Assembly (NCBI GenBank): GCA_030148745.1
Contig: JASBSV010000086.1
Coordinates: 1 to 32,655, forward strand
Direction of reading: 5' to 3'
DNA length: 32,655 bases
Source: Paracoccaceae bacterium
Lineage (GTDB): Bacteria; Pseudomonadota; Alphaproteobacteria; Rhodobacterales; Rhodobacteraceae
The notes below the pieces were generated by a model. The model made no database searches, was not told the DNA's origin, and saw only the letters and a list, made by a program, of their open reading frames with translations. Below, in pieces: positions 31,119-32,655 of the stretch; the first letter of the stretch is position 1; every line of letters begins with the position of its first letter. The translations under genes were made by a program, and so were the position numbers.

Positions 31119-32086
31119 CACGACGCGCCGTTGTTCGGGGTGTCGGGCATTATCTGCCCGACCGTATCGTAGCGAATTCCGAGTTCGAAGCCAGTCTGGA
31201 CACCACTGACGAGTGGATCAGAAGCCGCAGCGGTATCGAGCGGCGCCATTTCGCTGCTGAAGATCAGCCGACCTCGGATCTGGCGACCCGCGCCGCCCGC
31301 GCCGCGCTCGATAACGCCGGCATGACCGGCGATCAGATCGACGCGATCATTGTCGCCACATCAACCCCCGATCTGACCTTTCCCTCGGTCGCCACGATGG
31401 TGCAGGCCGAACTGGGTATGACCGGCGGCTTTGCCTTTGACGTTCAAGCGGTCTGCGCCGGTTTCGTCTTTGGCCTTGCCAATGCCAATGCGCTGATCAT
31501 TTCCGGTCAGGCCGAGCGGGTGCTGGTGATCGGCGCCGAAACCTTCAGCCGGATCATGGACTGGAGCGACCGGGGCACTTGCGTTCTGTTCGGCGATGGC
31601 GCCGGCGCGCTGGTGCTTGAGGCCGCCGAGGGCGATGGCAGCAACAGCGACCGGGGCATTCTGGCCACCGATCTGAACTCGGACGGGCGGCACCGCGATA
31701 TCCTCTATGTCGATGGGGGCGTGTCGACCCAGACCACCGGGCATCTGAGAATGCAGGGCAAAGAGGTCTTTCGCCATGCCATCGAAAAGCTGGCCGCAAC
31801 CGCCCATACCGCGCTTGGCAAACTGGGGATGACGGGCGCTGATGTCGACTGGATCGTGCCGCATCAGGCCAATATCCGCATCATTCAGGGCACCGCCAAA
31901 AAGATGGGCGTTTCGATGGATCATGTCGTGGTTACGGTTCAGGATCACGGCAATACTTCGGCTGCATCGATTCCCCTTGCCCTGTCGGTCGGGGTCGCAA
32001 ACGGGCAGATCAAACAGGGCGATGTGGTCGTGGTTGAGGCAATTGGCGGCGGTCTTGCCTGGGGATCGGTCGTTCTGCGCTGGTAA
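31115..32086 (+). CDS. fabH: Beta-ketoacyl-ACP synthase III
   Basis: A 323-residue enzyme that starts fatty-acid chains by condensing acetyl-CoA with malonyl-ACP. The catalytic triad is complete: Cys114 (VQAVCAGF), His250 (PHQANIRI) and Asn280 (GNTSAASIP). TTDEWIRSRSGIERR and FGDGAGALVLE are also conserved, and the length is normal. The ATG overlaps the plsX TGA. Downstream is a 123-nt leader before ihfA, with an IHF-like site and a tandem repeat. Confidence 0.97.
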   Translation: MTRRAVVRGVGHYLPDRIVANSEFEASLDTTDEWIRSRSGIERRHFAAEDQPTSDLATRAARAALDNAGMTGDQIDAIIVATSTPDLTFPSVATMVQAELGMTGGFAFDVQAVCAGFVFGLANANALIISGQAERVLVIGAETFSRIMDWSDRGTCVLFGDGAGALVLEAAEGDGSNSDRGILATDLNSDGRHRDILYVDGGVSTQTTGHLRMQGKEVFRHAIEKLAATAHTALGKLGMTGADVDWIVPHQANIRIIQGTAKKMGVSMDHVVVTVQDHGNTSAASIPLALSVGVANGQIKQGDVVVVEAIGGGLAWGSVVLRW

Positions 32087-32107
32087 TCGCCGTTTAAGTC
32101 GCCGATC

Positions 32108-32120
32108 CAAGCCATTGATA
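32108..32120 (-). promoter_or_regulatory. IHF consensus site upstream of ihfA
   Basis: CAAGCCATTGATA fits YAA-N4-TTGATW, the reverse form of the IHF consensus WATCAA-N4-TTR, at every specified position. It is about 90 nt upstream of the ihfA ATG. Such a match is expected roughly once in a few tens of kb by chance, so its location is what makes it suggestive of autoregulation, as known for E. coli ihfA. Confidence 0.5.
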
Positions 32121-32140
32121 TTGACTCGGAAAATCAATTC

Positions 32141-32208
32141 TCTCATCCTCTCTTGAAAACAAGAGGGGAAAACATCTCATCCTCTCCGGAAAACAAGAGG
32201 GGAAGTCA
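32141..32208 (+). repeat. 34-nt tandem duplication carrying the ihfA ribosome-binding site
   Basis: Two adjacent 34-nt copies (32141-32174 and 32175-32208) agree at 30 positions. Each contains CCTCTC, an AAAA loop and CAAGAGGGGAA. In copy 1 CCTCTCTTG pairs with CAAGAGGGG around AAAA (nine pairs, one G-T). Copy 2, whose AGAGGGG is the actual ribosome-binding site of ihfA, forms only a six-pair version because CG replaces TT. Confidence 0.85.
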
Positions 32209-32209
32209 C

Positions 32210-32512
32210 ATGTCCAACAAGACGCTGACAAGGATGGATCTGAGCGAAGCGGTGTTTCGCGAAGTGGGTCTGAGCCGCAACGAGTCTGCCCAGCTGGTGG
32301 AAAGCGTTCTGGCCCATATGTCCGACGCTTTGGTCAAGGGCCAGAACGTCAAGATATCATCCTTCGGCACTTTCTCGGTCCGCGACAAGGCCGCCCGCGT
32401 GGGCCGCAATCCCAAGACCGGGCAGGAAGTTCCTATTCATCCCCGCCGGGTGCTGACCTTTCGTCCCTCTCATCTGATGAAGGATCGCGTGGCCGCCGGG
32501 AACAAACAGTAA
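32210..32512 (+). CDS. ihfA: Integration host factor subunit alpha
   Basis: A 100-residue HU/IHF-family DNA-bending protein that pairs with IhfB to shape promoters and recombination sites. [20 protein letters not shown] is the typical IhfA start, [20 protein letters not shown] holds the conserved loop, and the proline-tipped arm is [19 protein letters not shown]; the arm inserts into the minor groove. The alpha assignment rests on the start, the arm wording and the conserved location between fabH and a MerR gene in alphaproteobacteria. The ATG at 32210 is preceded by AGAGGGGAA within the duplicated leader element. Confidence 0.95.
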   Translation: MSNKTLTRMDLSEAVFREVGLSRNESAQLVESVLAHMSDALVKGQNVKISSFGTFSVRDKAARVGRNPKTGQEVPIHPRRVLTFRPSHLMKDRVAAGNKQ

Positions 32513-32527
32513 GGCGCGCGCAGCAAG

Positions 32528-32655
32528 ATGGAAAAAGCCCGCGACGCATTCCGCACCATCAGCGAAGTCGCCAAATGGCTTGAGACCCCTGCCCATGTCC
32601 TGCGCTTTTGGGAAAGCAAGTTTACTCAGGTAAAGCCGGTCAAACGCGCCGGCGG
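32528..32655 (+). CDS. MerR family transcriptional regulator, N-terminal part (runs off the window)
   Basis: The first 42 codons of a MerR-type regulator are present. [25 protein letters not shown] is split here as [14 protein letters not shown] and [10 protein letters not shown], the helix-turn-helix and wing start of the family, followed by the lysine-rich VKPVKRAG stretch seen in this group. It begins 15 nt after the ihfA stop, without a strong ribosome-binding site (AGCAAG), and belongs to the same conserved gene order. The effector domain is outside the window, so the ligand is unknown. Confidence 0.85.
   Translation, partial: MEKARDAFRTISEVAKWLETPAHVLRFWESKFTQVKPVKRAG

Noticed and set aside
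32153-32209. TTG 32153 as the ihfA start
   Set aside because: It falls inside the duplicated leader hairpin; the ATG at 32210 matches the usual IhfA start and length.

Overview
The window reads as an ordinary chromosomal stretch of a GC-rich alphaproteobacterium, most probably a Rhodobacterales (Roseobacter-group) member. Support comes from the conserved yceD-rpmF-plsX-fabH-ihfA-merR block at the right end, an NDUFAF6-like member of the squalene/phytoene synthase family, the hybrid cbiD/cobK/cobA/cobB cobalamin genes, TRAP transport, a pyrrolysine-free MttB-family methyltransferase, an ornithine-lipid OlsB-type acyltransferase, and heavy use of GTG/TTG starts with 4-nt stop/start overlaps. 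No rRNA, tRNA, CRISPR, phage or IS element was found. Genes are tightly packed, and only about 22.66-23.03 kb has a gap above 300 nt without a clear gene.

Layout. 0-0.2 kb: 5' end of zwf (minus) with a LacI-type operator upstream. 0.4-2.0 kb: an uncharacterised radical SAM protein facing an HNH endonuclease. 2.2-5.3 kb (minus): cbiD-cobK-alkA-esterase, joined by overlapping stop/start codons. 5.4-8.8 kb (plus): cobA-cobB, then an MFS transporter. 8.8-12.7 kb (minus): cysS, cimA and the NDUFAF6-like gene, with a two-level inverted repeat in front of cimA. 12.8-18.7 kb: a GMC oxidoreductase diverging from a TRAP transporter (dctP-dctQ-dctM) followed by an IclR regulator, with operator-like palindromes in the shared promoter region. 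18.8-22.1 kb: an amino-acid-permease-like protein, a PLP aminotransferase and an isocitrate lyase/PEP mutase-family lyase. 22.2-25.4 kb: a small outer-membrane beta-barrel protein (minus), a structured leader with a 27-codon ORF, the MttB-family methyltransferase and an HSD17B10-like dehydrogenase. 25.4-28.5 kb: uup-type ABC-F ATPase, OlsB-type acyltransferase (both minus) and msrB (plus). 28.5-32.7 kb: bamE (minus), then yceD, rpmF, plsX, fabH, ihfA and the start of a MerR regulator.

How the genes work together. The cobalamin genes cover uroporphyrinogen-III methylation (CobA), C1 methylation (CbiD), precorrin-6A reduction (CobK) and a,c-amidation (CobB). The MttB-family protein probably depends on a corrinoid partner, but none is encoded here. 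The GMC/TRAP/IclR block looks like a self-contained uptake-and-oxidation module for an unidentified organic acid or alcohol. The right-end block couples ribosomal protein L32 to the start of phospholipid (PlsX) and fatty-acid (FabH) synthesis and to IHF.

The most unusual signals are regulatory: a 34-nt tandem duplication carrying the ihfA ribosome-binding site, with a perfect IHF consensus site nearby; the leader ORF and alternative pairings before the MttB-family gene; and the paired palindromes around a good extended -10 in the GMC/TRAP promoter. No clearly new multigene defence or mobile system was found.
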